This document shows, piece after piece, positions 13,755 to 21,866 of a DNA stretch of 30,591 nucleotides. A program made the position numbers and the translations under genes. Position 1 is the first letter of the stretch; each line of letters begins with the position of its first letter. The notes under the pieces were generated by a model, which saw nothing but the letters and a program-made list of their open reading frames with translations, did no database searches and was not told the origin of the DNA. Source of the stretch: JAICIG01 sp035532215 (GTDB lineage Bacteria > Planctomycetota > Planctomycetia > Pirellulales > JAICIG01); the NCBI GenBank assembly GCA_035532215.1, contig DATKRK010000227.1:1-30591 (forward strand), given 5' to 3'.

Positions 13755-15047
13755 CTATACGCCGAGCACGCTACGGACATCGACCTTCATCGCCCGGCGC
13801 ACGGCCATCAGGCTGGCGAGCAGGGCAATGACGGACATGGCGGCGAGCATCTGACCGATGTCGCCGTAGGTGGTCTCCACGCGGCGCGGGAAGTAGGGCT
13901 CGCTGGCCTGCTCCAGCACGCCGCCGAGGAGCGTCCCTAGCGCGCCCATCAGGACCGCCTCTTGCAGAATCATGCCGTTGATGCGCCACCCTTGCGCTCC
14001 CAGTAGCTTCAGCACTGCGATCTCCTTGACCTTGTCAAGCGTGAACAGGTAAATCACCAATCCGATGACGACTCCCGCAATCAACATCAGGAGCAGGCGA
14101 AACAGCGACATCTGGAAGAGAAGCAAACGGTTCGAGCCCATGAGCTGCAAATTGACCTGGTGCGGGGCCGTGTAAACGTCCAGCACCTTCCAACGGGCGA
14201 CCTCTCGGGCCACCACCTCGGCGGAGGCGCCTGCTTCCAATTTCACCGCGATGGCGTTGACGACGTGCGTGTCCTCGGCGAAGCGCCGGGCGCGGCGAGC
14301 CAGCGGTTCGACCAGCAGAGGCGTCACGCTCTTTTCCGCGGGCAAGACCTGTTGTTCGTCGCGCCTGCGACGGTCGCGGAGCAAGTCAGGGTCGGATTGA
14401 ACGACGACGCTTTGCGCCTCCTTGAGCGTGGTATAAAGGACCGGGTCGGCCGTGTAACCGACTACATTTCGAGTCAGTCCGACCACCGTGTAATCGTGAT
14501 ATCCCAGCCGCAGTCGTTCCCCAAGCGAAAAACCGGCCTTCTCATCGGCCACGATCTCGTAGTTGTCGGCTTCGATTCCTCTGCCGGCGACGATCGCACG
14601 CGGGCCGCCAACCCGGCCCGGCTTGTAGCCGATCAGCACGAACCGCTGATCCATCGGCATCTTCATCCAGCCCGGCTTGACCATGGTCTTCGTCGTCAAG
14701 AGGGTATTCAGATACATGAACCGCATCAGCGGAGTCGGCCGGGGCATCCGCGCGACGTGCTCAAAGGAGAAGACGAGGGGGCTGGCTTGGGCCACGCCGG
14801 GGATCACTTCGACGGCGTGGTAATAATCTTCGGGAATCCGCGAGTTCTCGACAAACGGCCCATACGTATCCTTCTCGACCACCCACAGGTCGGCGTCGGT
14901 GTCGGTGATGATCGACGCCGAATCGTCGATCACGCCTCGGACGATGCCGCCAATGGTCAGGACCACCATCAGCAAGAGGCCAACGCCGACCACGGAACTG
15001 AAGAACTTAAAGCGGTGATAGCGGATGTCTTTGAGTGCAAGATTCAT
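13755..15047 (-). CDS. ABC transporter permease, FtsX-like (DevC-type)
   Basis: A 430-residue permease. Residue 1-40 region (MNLALKDIRYHRFKFFSSVVGVGLLLMVVLTIGGIVRGV) is the first transmembrane helix with the conserved LA.+D...+R..F start. A large periplasmic domain (about 45-310) follows, then three C-terminal helices: LLLFQMSLFRLLLMLIAGVVIGLVIYLF, the helix after KEIAVLKLLGA, and the last with MLAAMSVIALLASLMAVRRAMKVD. The KEIAVLKLLGAQGW segment is the FtsX signature. It works with the ATPase at 13067 and the membrane fusion protein at 15108 and resembles the heterocyst DevC layout. A plausible AGGGCT site precedes the ATG. Confidence 0.9.
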   Translation of the reverse strand: MNLALKDIRYHRFKFFSSVVGVGLLLMVVLTIGGIVRGVIDDSASIITDTDADLWVVEKDTYGPFVENSRIPEDYYHAVEVIPGVAQASPLVFSFEHVARMPRPTPLMRFMYLNTLLTTKTMVKPGWMKMPMDQRFVLIGYKPGRVGGPRAIVAGRGIEADNYEIVADEKAGFSLGERLRLGYHDYTVVGLTRNVVGYTADPVLYTTLKEAQSVVVQSDPDLLRDRRRRDEQQVLPAEKSVTPLLVEPLARRARRFAEDTHVVNAIAVKLEAGASAEVVAREVARWKVLDVYTAPHQVNLQLMGSNRLLLFQMSLFRLLLMLIAGVVIGLVIYLFTLDKVKEIAVLKLLGAQGWRINGMILQEAVLMGALGTLLGGVLEQASEPYFPRRVETTYGDIGQMLAAMSVIALLASLMAVRRAMKVDVRSVLGV

Positions 15048-15107
15048 GTCTGAGCCCTACATGGCTTGCCCCGACATGGCATTATCCGAAGAGCGCTTGG
15101 CCCGCAC

Positions 15108-16181
15108 TCACTGGCCGTCTCTCAGGCCCATCGGCATGAGAACCACCCGATCGCCGGCCGCGAGTCGACTCTTGACGGCGACCATGGGGCGGCGCGGACT
15201 TGCCGCGCCTAGCTCGACCTTGACGCGGCGCGCCCGGTTGTCTGCGCCAACGACAAAAACGAAACGATCGTTGCCGACAGGCATGACCGCGCTCTTTGGC
15301 ACGACGAGCGCGCGGCGCGCCTTTCCGACCTCGATGTAGACCTCCGCCCACTGGCCAATTCGAAGTTCTCGAGGTTCAAGCGGAAAGGCTACCTGAACGA
15401 GCATCTCCTCGGTGACTGGATCGGCCTCGGGGTAGACGCGGTAAACGTAGCCGCGAAACGGCTGGTCGGTTCGGCCGCGGAGGATCACAGTGGCGGGCTT
15501 CTCTTTCCGCACTTGGCCTTCGAATCGCTGATCGACGTTGGCATCGACCCAGATTACGCTGGTGTCGGCTACCGTTACCACCGGCTGCCCGGCCACCACC
15601 GCATCCCCCGGCTCCACCCAGCGTCTGGTCACCAGGCCGCTTACCAAGGTGGGCACTTTTGCTTCGGAGAGCTTGAACTCTTGGAAGCGAAGCTCGGCTT
15701 CTTGCGCTTCGACCGTCCGCTGGGCGACGCGCAGACGCTCTTCCCGCTTATCGGCCTCGTCCCGGCTGATGCCGCCGGTGCGGAGCAGGTCGTCCGCGCG
15801 GCGCCGCTCCCGTTTCGCTTCCCAGAGCGATGCCCGAGCCGCCTCTAATTGCGCATGGGCGAGATCGACCTGCCGGAGCAGATCGGTTTCTTCAAATTCC
15901 GCCAGAATCTGGCCTTTCTGCACCAGATCGCCTTCGTCGACCAGCACTTGTTCGATCCGGCCGTTGATTTTAGAGCCCACCTTGGCCAGAACTTTGGTGG
16001 TAACCGTCCCGGTGCCTTCGACCTCGGCCACGACGTCCTGCTCCCTCACAGCGGCCACCACAACCTCAGGGGGACGTAAAAGCATCCACCCGATTGAAAT
16101 AGCGCCTGCCAGGAACAGCACTAGACCAAGAATCCGGCCGTTATATCGCCAAAATCGTTGCATCCATCCTCTGTGGTTCAT
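15108..16181 (-). CDS. Membrane fusion protein, HlyD/DevB-like (efflux periplasmic adaptor)
   Basis: A 357-residue periplasmic adaptor anchored by one helix (LGLVLFLAGAISIGWMLL, residues 18-35). The lipoyl-like half motif GSKINGRIEQVLVDEGDLVQKGQ is followed by a coiled-coil hairpin (residues about 100-165, Glu/Arg/Ala-rich) and the second lipoyl half PTLVSGLVTRRWVEPGDAVVAGQ. A beta-barrel domain and a membrane-proximal domain follow (RALVVPKSAVMPVGNDRFVFVV). It is the first gene of the exporter operon; 60 bases separate it from the permease. The start may be ATG 16181 (no ribosome binding site) or ATG 16163, which has an AGAGGA just upstream. It links the inner-membrane ABC complex with an outer-membrane channel, which is not in this window. 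Confidence 0.9.
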   Translation of the reverse strand: MNHRGWMQRFWRYNGRILGLVLFLAGAISIGWMLLRPPEVVVAAVREQDVVAEVEGTGTVTTKVLAKVGSKINGRIEQVLVDEGDLVQKGQILAEFEETDLLRQVDLAHAQLEAARASLWEAKRERRRADDLLRTGGISRDEADKREERLRVAQRTVEAQEAELRFQEFKLSEAKVPTLVSGLVTRRWVEPGDAVVAGQPVVTVADTSVIWVDANVDQRFEGQVRKEKPATVILRGRTDQPFRGYVYRVYPEADPVTEEMLVQVAFPLEPRELRIGQWAEVYIEVGKARRALVVPKSAVMPVGNDRFVFVVGADNRARRVKVELGAASPRRPMVAVKSRLAAGDRVVLMPMGLRDGQ

Positions 16182-16217
16182 CTGGTTATTGGCTTTGTGC
16201 TGTTACCTGAAAAAAGA

Positions 16218-16391
16218 TCAAGGCCCTGCCAAGATTCTACCCCCGACGGGGCCGTCATGCTGTGCCCGTGTATCGCCGTCCGAGAGTTTTCGGCACAGCC
16301 CTCCGGTTAATCGGGCGGTAAAATCCGCGACGTTGCAATACTGCTCGACGCGCCGCCGGCAGGCCTTGGCGCAGCGGCGGCAGTATTCCAT
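16218..16391 (-). pseudogene. Possible remnant of a DUF326-like four-helix copper-binding protein
   Basis: A 57-codon frame begins MEYCRRCAKACRRRVEQYC, matching the C-x2-C-x3-C Cys pattern of the last helix of four-helix-bundle (DUF326/Csp-type) copper proteins. The rest (NVADFTARLTGGLCRKLS...) does not continue the pattern. An in-frame stop occurs a few codons upstream of the ATG, so the earlier helices are lost or belong elsewhere. There is no ribosome binding site. It could also be a chance frame; confidence is low. If real, it fits the metal-resistance character of the neighbouring mer locus. Confidence 0.3.
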
Positions 16392-16470
16392 GGCGTTTCG
16401 CGCAGATCAAAGCGGTAGACGAAGCCGTCGGTAGTTAGGCGCTTCCCAAGCTCGCGTTGAAGAGCCGTCT

Positions 16471-16488
16471 GTGTGCTGTCTCACACAG
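16471..16488 (+). promoter_or_regulatory. CRP-like palindrome upstream of lipoprotein gene
   Basis: GTGTGCTGTCTCACACAG, form TGTGC-N6-ACACA. It is part of a larger inverted repeat CTGTGTG...CACACAG from 16469 to 16488 that could also form a small hairpin. The centre lies about 105 bp before the lipoprotein start at 16584. Confidence 0.4.
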
Positions 16489-16583
16489 ATGGGGGCGGTT
16501 CGCTTCCGAATCCATGGAATGGATTCCAACATCGGGCGAACATCCGATGTTCTTCGCCCGTTTCCCATTGAAAGGATTTATTT

Positions 16584-16814
16584 GTGATGACTCGCACACT
16601 CTTGTTCGGCGCGGCCGGCATTGTCGTGACTGCTCTTTTCGTCGCCGGCTGCGCCCAGAATCGCAGTTGCGGCTATGGCGCCTGCCAAAGCGGCGCCTGC
16701 CCCGGCTCGGGCGGCGCCGTTTACGACCACGGCGGGACCGCCATGTACGAAATGCCCGCCGAGCCGGCGCCCGGGCCGATGCGCCGCATGCTGCAAGGCT
16801 CGGGCTTGCGATAA
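16584..16814 (+). CDS. Small lipoprotein ending in MLQGSGLR
   Basis: A 76-residue predicted lipoprotein. The signal peptide covers about 23 residues (LLFGAAGIVVTALFVAGC, lipobox FVAGC). The mature part has further Cys residues (SCGYGACQSGACPGSG) and a Pro/Glu-rich stretch (EMPAEPAPGPM). It ends RRMLQGSGLR, near-identical to the end of the lipoprotein at 23028 (TAPMFQGSGSR). The start may be GTG 16584, 7 bases after AAAGGA, or ATG 16587. The gene is monocistronic, with a CRP-like site about 105 bp upstream and the DUF1559 gene 188 bp downstream. The function is unknown. Confidence 0.75.
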   Translation: MMTRTLLFGAAGIVVTALFVAGCAQNRSCGYGACQSGACPGSGGAVYDHGGTAMYEMPAEPAPGPMRRMLQGSGLR

Positions 16815-16867
16815 GCGCGCTTTGACAATCGCCGTCCGGCCCCCTCCGTTTGGCCTTGGCAGGGAGT

Positions 16868-16885
16868 CTGTACCGTACTTTACAG
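16868..16885 (+). promoter_or_regulatory. Variant palindrome upstream of DUF1559 gene
   Basis: CTGTACCGTACTTTACAG has CTGTA/TACAG ends with 8 bases between, the same length as the CRP-like sites. It lies about 127 bp before the ATG at 17003. It is a weaker match (TGTAC-N6-TTACA), so I regard it as tentative. Confidence 0.25.
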
Positions 16886-17002
16886 TCCGCTCCTTGGAGT
16901 TATGATATTCTAACGATCGTACAACCGTTTGTTCGTCTTGCGGAAATGCGAACCCAGATGGTTTTGCGTTCGTGAAGCGTTCATCTCCAAGGAGGAACAA
17001 AG

Positions 17003-17992
17003 ATGCCGGTAATCTCGCGAGTCGCGGCAAGGCGGCCGACGGCGGAGGAATTTCGAAATGTTGCTCGTTTCAGGCGCCGGCGGGCTTTCACGCTCGTCGA
17101 ATTGCTCGTGGTGATCGCCATCATCGGGATGGTGATCGCCCTGCTGCTGCCCGCCGTGCAGCAGGCGCGCGAAGCCGCCCGCCGCGCGCAATGTACGAAC
17201 AATATGAAACAGATCGTGCTTGCGATTCACAATTACGAGAGCGAAAACCGGCGGCTCCCGGCGGCGGGAGAAGGGACCAATTATAGCACCTCTCCGCCGT
17301 CGGGCGTTTTCGGTCGTCACTCGCTGTTCAGCCGGATTCTTCCGTTCCTGGAGCAAGGCAATACCTACGGCAGAATTGATTTCCGCTTCAACTACAACGC
17401 CACGCCGCAAAACATCGCGGCGACCAAGCAGGCGATTTCCGAGTTCGTCTGCCCGTCGGAGGCCTGGCGAGCGTCCCTGGTCGATAAGGAGGGATACGGG
17501 GTCTCGGATTACCCGGCCAGCGTGTACGTGGACATCGATCCCGTGACCGGTCTGCGCAACAAGTCGCTTCGCGCCGACGGAGCGCTCACCAACCAATGGA
17601 ACCGCATGGCCGACATCACCGATGGGTTGAGCAACACCACGTTCGTGGTCGAGGACGCCGGCCGCGACGATCGCATCGGGCCGGGCAACGTCTATATCGA
17701 TCCGGTCGACGGGCAGCATCGCAGGGATTGGCGGTGGGCCGAACCCGACACCGCGGGGATCGGCATCTCGAAGCAGATCAACAACAATGCATCGCCCGCT
17801 GGGGGCCCGCCGAGCTGCCCGTGGACGGTCAACAACTGCGGCGTGTTCGAAGAGATTTTCAGCTTCCATCCCGGCGGAGCGAACGTGGCCCTGGGAGACG
17901 GATCGGTCCGATTTCTCAAAGAAAGTCTGAACCCCGCCTTGCTGCGGGCCGTGATCACCGCCCGGGGCGGAGAGTTCGTGGAATTGCCGTGA
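17003..17992 (+). CDS. DUF1559 pseudopilin-like protein
   Basis: A 329-residue planctomycete-type DUF1559 protein. The N-terminus carries a prepilin-like signal RRAFTLVELLVVIAIIGMVI at residues about 26-45, with Ala instead of the usual Gly before the Phe, then ALLLPAVQQAREAARRAQCTNNMKQIVLAIHNYE, the start of the DUF1559 (SBP_bac_10) domain. The C-terminal signature FHPGGANVALGDGSVRFL is present near residue 290. Such proteins are exported through a type II-secretion or type IV pilus-like pathway; their role is poorly known. An AAGGAGG site precedes the ATG at 17003. It stands alone on the plus strand before the phosphate transporter. Confidence 0.93.
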   Translation: MPVISRVAARRPTAEEFRNVARFRRRRAFTLVELLVVIAIIGMVIALLLPAVQQAREAARRAQCTNNMKQIVLAIHNYESENRRLPAAGEGTNYSTSPPSGVFGRHSLFSRILPFLEQGNTYGRIDFRFNYNATPQNIAATKQAISEFVCPSEAWRASLVDKEGYGVSDYPASVYVDIDPVTGLRNKSLRADGALTNQWNRMADITDGLSNTTFVVEDAGRDDRIGPGNVYIDPVDGQHRRDWRWAEPDTAGIGISKQINNNASPAGGPPSCPWTVNNCGVFEEIFSFHPGGANVALGDGSVRFLKESLNPALLRAVITARGGEFVELP

Positions 17993-18150
17993 TGCCGCTT
18001 GCAAACTTCCCTGCTTGCCAGACCGTTGGAACGCCTTTTGACGCGAGATCTTGGCCACGCTAGGCCGGCCCAGGAGGCGGCAAGCGTCACGGGGAGCCGG
18101 CTTCGTGGTTCTTCTGCAGTGATTGAATTCGACGGAAGGAAGTTGCCGCC

Positions 18151-19146
18151 GTGCTGACGACGATCATTCTTTTGGTGGTTGCGGGGCTGGCTTACGCCAA
18201 CGGCGCCAACGACAACTTCAAAGGCGTAGCCACGTTGTTTGGCAGCGGCGCCACGAACTATCGAGGCGCCTTGAACTGGGCGACGGCGACGACATTTCTC
18301 GGTTCGATGACGGCCCTCGTCCTGGCGGGCAAGCTGCTGAAGAACTTCAGCGGTCGCGGACTGGTCATCGACAGCCTGGCGGCGGAGCCGAATTATGTCG
18401 CCGCCGTGGCGCTGGGGGCCGGACTGACCGTGCTGCTGGCGACCCGAATCGGCATGCCGATCTCGACGACGCACAGTCTCGTCGGCGCGCTGGTCGGCGC
18501 CGGATGGGCGGCGGGTTCGCAGGTAAACCTCCGGAAACTGGCGGCCGATTTCTTCGGTCCGCTGCTGGCCAGCCCGCTGTTGGCGATCGCGGCCACGGCG
18601 GCGACCTACTTCTTGTTTCAAGCGTTTGCACGCAGGCTGGGAATCGTCCGTCGAAATCGTTCTCAAGGCGCCGTGGCGGCAAGCGAACCCGCTGCGGCGC
18701 TCGACCGCCTGCATTTCCTGTCCGCTGGAGTCGTCAGTTTTGCGAGAGGCTTGAACGACACGCCGAAGATGGCGGCCTTGCTGCTGTTGGTTCCTTACGT
18801 GGGCGGCGCGGCCAGCGTGGCAACGGTCGGCACGGCGATTGCCATCGGCGGGCTAGTCAGCGCACGCAAGGTCGCCGAGTTGATGAGCCGGAAGATTACG
18901 CAGCTCGACCATGGCCAAGGATTGACGGCGAATCTCATCACCGGCGCCGTCGTCATCGCAGCGAGCAACCTAGGGCTGCCCGTGTCGACGACGCACGTCA
19001 GTTGCGGCGCGCTGTTTGGCATCGGGGCCGTGACCCGGCAGGCGCGCTGGGACACGATTCTGAAGATTTTCGTCGCCTGGATCGCCACACTGCCGGCCGC
19101 GGCGGCGCTGGGCGCGCTGGGCTATCGGCTCGTCGGCGGCTTCTGA
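18151..19146 (+). CDS. PiT-family inorganic phosphate transporter
   Basis: A 331-residue membrane protein with about ten hydrophobic segments. The PiT signatures are seen in both halves: GLAYANGANDNFKGVATLFGSG at the N-terminus and SFARGLNDTPKMAALLLL after the central loop. The ISTTHSLVGALVGAG and VSTTHVSCGALFGIG repeats are the paired TTH motifs. The central cytoplasmic loop is short (RRNRSQGAVAASEP). It uses a GTG start with a GGAAGGAAG site upstream. It imports phosphate with protons or Na+. Its 3' end overlaps the minus-strand glycosyltransferase frame by 177 bases. Confidence 0.92.
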   Translation: MLTTIILLVVAGLAYANGANDNFKGVATLFGSGATNYRGALNWATATTFLGSMTALVLAGKLLKNFSGRGLVIDSLAAEPNYVAAVALGAGLTVLLATRIGMPISTTHSLVGALVGAGWAAGSQVNLRKLAADFFGPLLASPLLAIAATAATYFLFQAFARRLGIVRRNRSQGAVAASEPAAALDRLHFLSAGVVSFARGLNDTPKMAALLLLVPYVGGAASVATVGTAIAIGGLVSARKVAELMSRKITQLDHGQGLTANLITGAVVIAASNLGLPVSTTHVSCGALFGIGAVTRQARWDTILKIFVAWIATLPAAAALGALGYRLVGGF

Positions 19147-20832
19147 GGTTTTCGCTCGGCGGGGCCACGACTCGATCGCCAGCCCCCCCAGCCAAGGAGC
19201 AAACTCGACCCAGGTAACGACAAAATCGAAGAACAACGCGCCGTGATAAGAACTGCCCGGAACCGGAGTGTCAGGCCAATGATAACCGAGCCAGAAACGC
19301 AAATAATAGCCCAGCGCCAGTCCGCTCAAGAGCAGCCACATGCGGCTGCGCGCAAAGGGAATGAACGGCATGGCCCAGGTCCAATACCACGGATTCTGCG
19401 TGGGCGACAAGAGCCAGAACCAGGCCAACGTGAGGAATACGGCTTTCAACCAGCGAGATGCTTCTCGTTCCGCGGCCGCGCGCCATGCCAGGCCCAAGGC
19501 GATCAGCACGAACGCCATGCTCGTCGCGACGCGGACCAGCAAAAAGGCGCAAGTTTTGGGCGCTATGTGCAGCCGCGCGGCCAACGGCCCGACGGGTCTC
19601 TGCCGCCAATCCTCCGGCACAACCGCAAACCAAGGCCGCTCGGCCAAAGGCGTTTCGGCAAGCGGCTTGACGTTCTCCACCAGCACCAAAAACAGAAAGT
19701 CGTTCATCTCCCAATGGCCCAAGAAGGTTCTCAGACCGCGGCTAGGATTCTGCGGCGTCCAGGCCTCGGATGCGTTGGCGGGAAAAGGCGCCGACTCTTC
19801 CGCGGCATCCGTCATCATCGACGGCGACGGGCGAGGCTGTCCTTTTAACATGGGCCAAAGGACGGAAGTCGTACAGGCGCTGAGCAGGACGCCGGCCCCC
19901 AGCGCCTCGCGCCAGCCGTCGCGGCGCATGACCGCGAAGAGAAACAGGGGCGCCAGCACGACCGGGTAGAGCTTGGCTCCGACGGCCAAGGAAAGACACA
20001 TCGCCGCCGAAGCGGTCAAAACCCTTCGCGTCCCCCGGCTCACGTTCTCCTCGAATAAACCTCGCACGACAAGGTAAGCGGCGGCGGTCGTCAGGCAGAC
20101 GGCGATCGCGTCGAGATGTCCGCTATTGGCGAATTCCTTGATCACCAGCGGGCACCAACCATAGGCCAAGCTCCAACCGGCGTGCCGGCGCGTGTGCCTT
20201 AACAGCGCGATCACCAACCACAGCGTTAGCAAGTCGAAGCCGACAAAGACACACTTGAAAGTCAACAAGTGCCCGGCGACCGTTGCGTGGCGGGGCGTCA
20301 GCCAGGCGGCCAACGCAAACGCGGCCTGGCTCACGGGCGGATAAACCGTGGGCACGTCCGGAAAATGGACCCGCGACAGAATCACGGCCAAAGCGGGCTG
20401 CCCATCGTGCATGGCCACGAGGCGCACAAGGTCGTCGGGCAGCGTTTCCTTTGGCGCATCGCTGGCCGCGGCTTCCAGGACTTGTTCCGGGCTGTAGCGA
20501 AAAGGGCTCACGCCGGCGGCCGAAACGGCCCCGTCCCAGACGTAGCGATAGATGTCGATTTCCTGAATCGGCGTCGAAGGGAGCAGCGTCAGGCGGAAGG
20601 CGACGGCGGCCGTCACGATCCAAGCCATGAGCCAGCGCGTCGGCTGCATCCGCAGGGCGATGGCCAGCGCGGCCAGGTGCATCGCAAAGGCGACGGCCAG
20701 CAGAGCGAGGACCCGAGGGATGGGTCGATCTGCGAAAGGAGCGTCGTAGTCAAAACGCGGGCTCGTCAGAGCGATCGCCAGATAGATCGGCCACGACGCG
20801 AAGCCGAGCAATACAATCGCGGCCCATCTCAT
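18970..20832 (-). CDS. GT-C membrane glycosyltransferase (GT87/mannosyltransferase-like)
   Basis: A 620-residue polytopic protein with many hydrophobic segments. It carries the EIDIYRYVWDGAVSAAGVSPFRYSP block, the D-x-[YF]-R-Y-x-W-D-G region of GT-C polyprenyl-phosphate-sugar-dependent glycosyltransferases, plus SLAYGWCPLVIKEFANSGHLDAIAVCL and an LLSPTQNPWYWTWAMPFIPF block near the end. It would transfer a sugar from a lipid-linked donor on the outer face of the inner membrane. Its ATG overlaps the radical SAM stop by 4 bases. The last 59 residues or so (after IESWPRRAKTSEAAD) are encoded antisense to the PiT gene and look unlike a real domain, so the original stop may have been lost. Confidence 0.85.
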   Translation of the reverse strand: MRWAAIVLLGFASWPIYLAIALTSPRFDYDAPFADRPIPRVLALLAVAFAMHLAALAIALRMQPTRWLMAWIVTAAVAFRLTLLPSTPIQEIDIYRYVWDGAVSAAGVSPFRYSPEQVLEAAASDAPKETLPDDLVRLVAMHDGQPALAVILSRVHFPDVPTVYPPVSQAAFALAAWLTPRHATVAGHLLTFKCVFVGFDLLTLWLVIALLRHTRRHAGWSLAYGWCPLVIKEFANSGHLDAIAVCLTTAAAYLVVRGLFEENVSRGTRRVLTASAAMCLSLAVGAKLYPVVLAPLFLFAVMRRDGWREALGAGVLLSACTTSVLWPMLKGQPRPSPSMMTDAAEESAPFPANASEAWTPQNPSRGLRTFLGHWEMNDFLFLVLVENVKPLAETPLAERPWFAVVPEDWRQRPVGPLAARLHIAPKTCAFLLVRVATSMAFVLIALGLAWRAAAEREASRWLKAVFLTLAWFWLLSPTQNPWYWTWAMPFIPFARSRMWLLLSGLALGYYLRFWLGYHWPDTPVPGSSYHGALFFDFVVTWVEFAPWLGGLAIESWPRRAKTSEAADEPIAQRAQRRRGRQCGDPGDENLQNRVPARLPGHGPDAKQRAATDVRRRHGQP

Positions 20833-21845
20833 GGCGTCTTGCCGCCGCCCAGGGGGCGTTCCGCGACGAATCTGGCCGAATCGGCTGCTACCTCGCGCCG
20901 AGCTGGCCGAGTTGGGCCGACATCGAGATCGACCGTGCCCCGTTCGGTCGCGGCGCCGTAAACGAGCAGATCGGCGCCGTACTTGGCGAAGAACTCGTCG
21001 CACCACAGGCAATGATTGCCAAGTTCTCGCGTCCGCTGCCGGCCGAATTCCTCGGTCAGCCCCAGATACTCGCCCATTTTTTCCGGGCAGCCTTCGTTCA
21101 GTGCGCGAAACGCCGGATGCCGCCGGCAGCGATCGAGCATCGCCAGCAGCGGCTCGGTCAGCAAATTGCCGATCGGCCGGCAAGTCATCGGGCAACAAGG
21201 ATAGACGTCGGCCAGTTGGACGTTCACCTCGCTTCCTTCCTCCCGGTAATCGAGGAAGCCTTTGGCGCCGCTCCACCCGCCGCAAAAATCGTGCTCCGGA
21301 CCGGCGGCGGAAAGACCGAGCTGGCGGGCGCGGCCCCGCGGCCAGAGCGGGCCGATCCATTGGTCCTCGGTGGCGCCCCAAAAAGCGAACGCGGGCCGGT
21401 CGCTGCTCGCGTCGGTCGCCTCCGCCGGCTGCATGCCGCGCGATTGGAACAGTTGCAGCAGATCGTCCCGCCGCGCCAGCGTACTCTTCGGATGAAACTG
21501 GTCCATGCTCGAGACGTCGATCCGCCGCACTCTGCGCGCGAGCAGTTCGTCGAGCATCGCTGCGTCGAGCAAGTCGCCGTTGGTCTGCACCCAAAGGCTG
21601 ACGCCTGCCCCATATCGCGCGTGCAAGCTTTCCAGCGCGCCAAACAGCAGTTCGGGCCAGACGAGCACTTCCCCGCCCGAGAGAATGATTCGGCCCAACG
21701 GAATCTCGCCAGGCTCGGGCAAATGGGCAACGCAAGCCAGCACCTCGTCGAGGGAAAGCCCGCTAGCCCCCGGCGTCGAGTTGTTGTAGCAATGCGGGCA
21801 GCGCTGATTGCAATCGCGCGAGAGGACCCAATAGATCGATTCCAC
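20829..21845 (-). CDS. Radical SAM protein with C-terminal Cys cluster (SPASM-like)
   Basis: A 338-residue radical SAM enzyme. The [4Fe-4S] motif CNQRCPHC (Cys12, Cys16, Cys19) opens the protein, followed by the GGE motif ILSGGEVLVWPEL and the WVQTNGDLL strand. The C-terminal half holds further Cys (188, 217, 218, 222, 253, 279, 282), with EHDFCGGW, YPCCPMTC, EGC and NHCLWC, as in SPASM/twitch-type auxiliary cluster domains. A GTG start with AAGGAAGG upstream is used. It lies 21 bases after the GT2 gene and overlaps the GT-C gene by 4. Substrate unknown; candidates are the small proteins or the glycan made by this operon. It lacks the ArsS pattern of arsenosugar enzymes. Confidence 0.85.
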   Translation of the reverse strand: MESIYWVLSRDCNQRCPHCYNNSTPGASGLSLDEVLACVAHLPEPGEIPLGRIILSGGEVLVWPELLFGALESLHARYGAGVSLWVQTNGDLLDAAMLDELLARRVRRIDVSSMDQFHPKSTLARRDDLLQLFQSRGMQPAEATDASSDRPAFAFWGATEDQWIGPLWPRGRARQLGLSAAGPEHDFCGGWSGAKGFLDYREEGSEVNVQLADVYPCCPMTCRPIGNLLTEPLLAMLDRCRRHPAFRALNEGCPEKMGEYLGLTEEFGRQRTRELGNHCLWCDEFFAKYGADLLVYGAATERGTVDLDVGPTRPARREVAADSARFVAERPLGGGKTP

Positions 21846-21866
21846 CTCTCGCCTTCCTTTCGTTCG

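Larger units (their letters stand above)
16182..16583. other. Gap with a Cys-rich remnant and a CRP-like site
   Basis: 402 bases between the exporter operon and a lipoprotein gene. It contains a short minus-strand frame with Cys residues (16218-16391) and the palindrome at 16471-16488. Nothing else is supported. Confidence 0.5.

Noticed and set aside
16583..16598. TGTGATGACTCGCACA at the start of the lipoprotein gene
   Set aside because: It fits the dyad but lies within the start of the coding region and is likely a coincidence.
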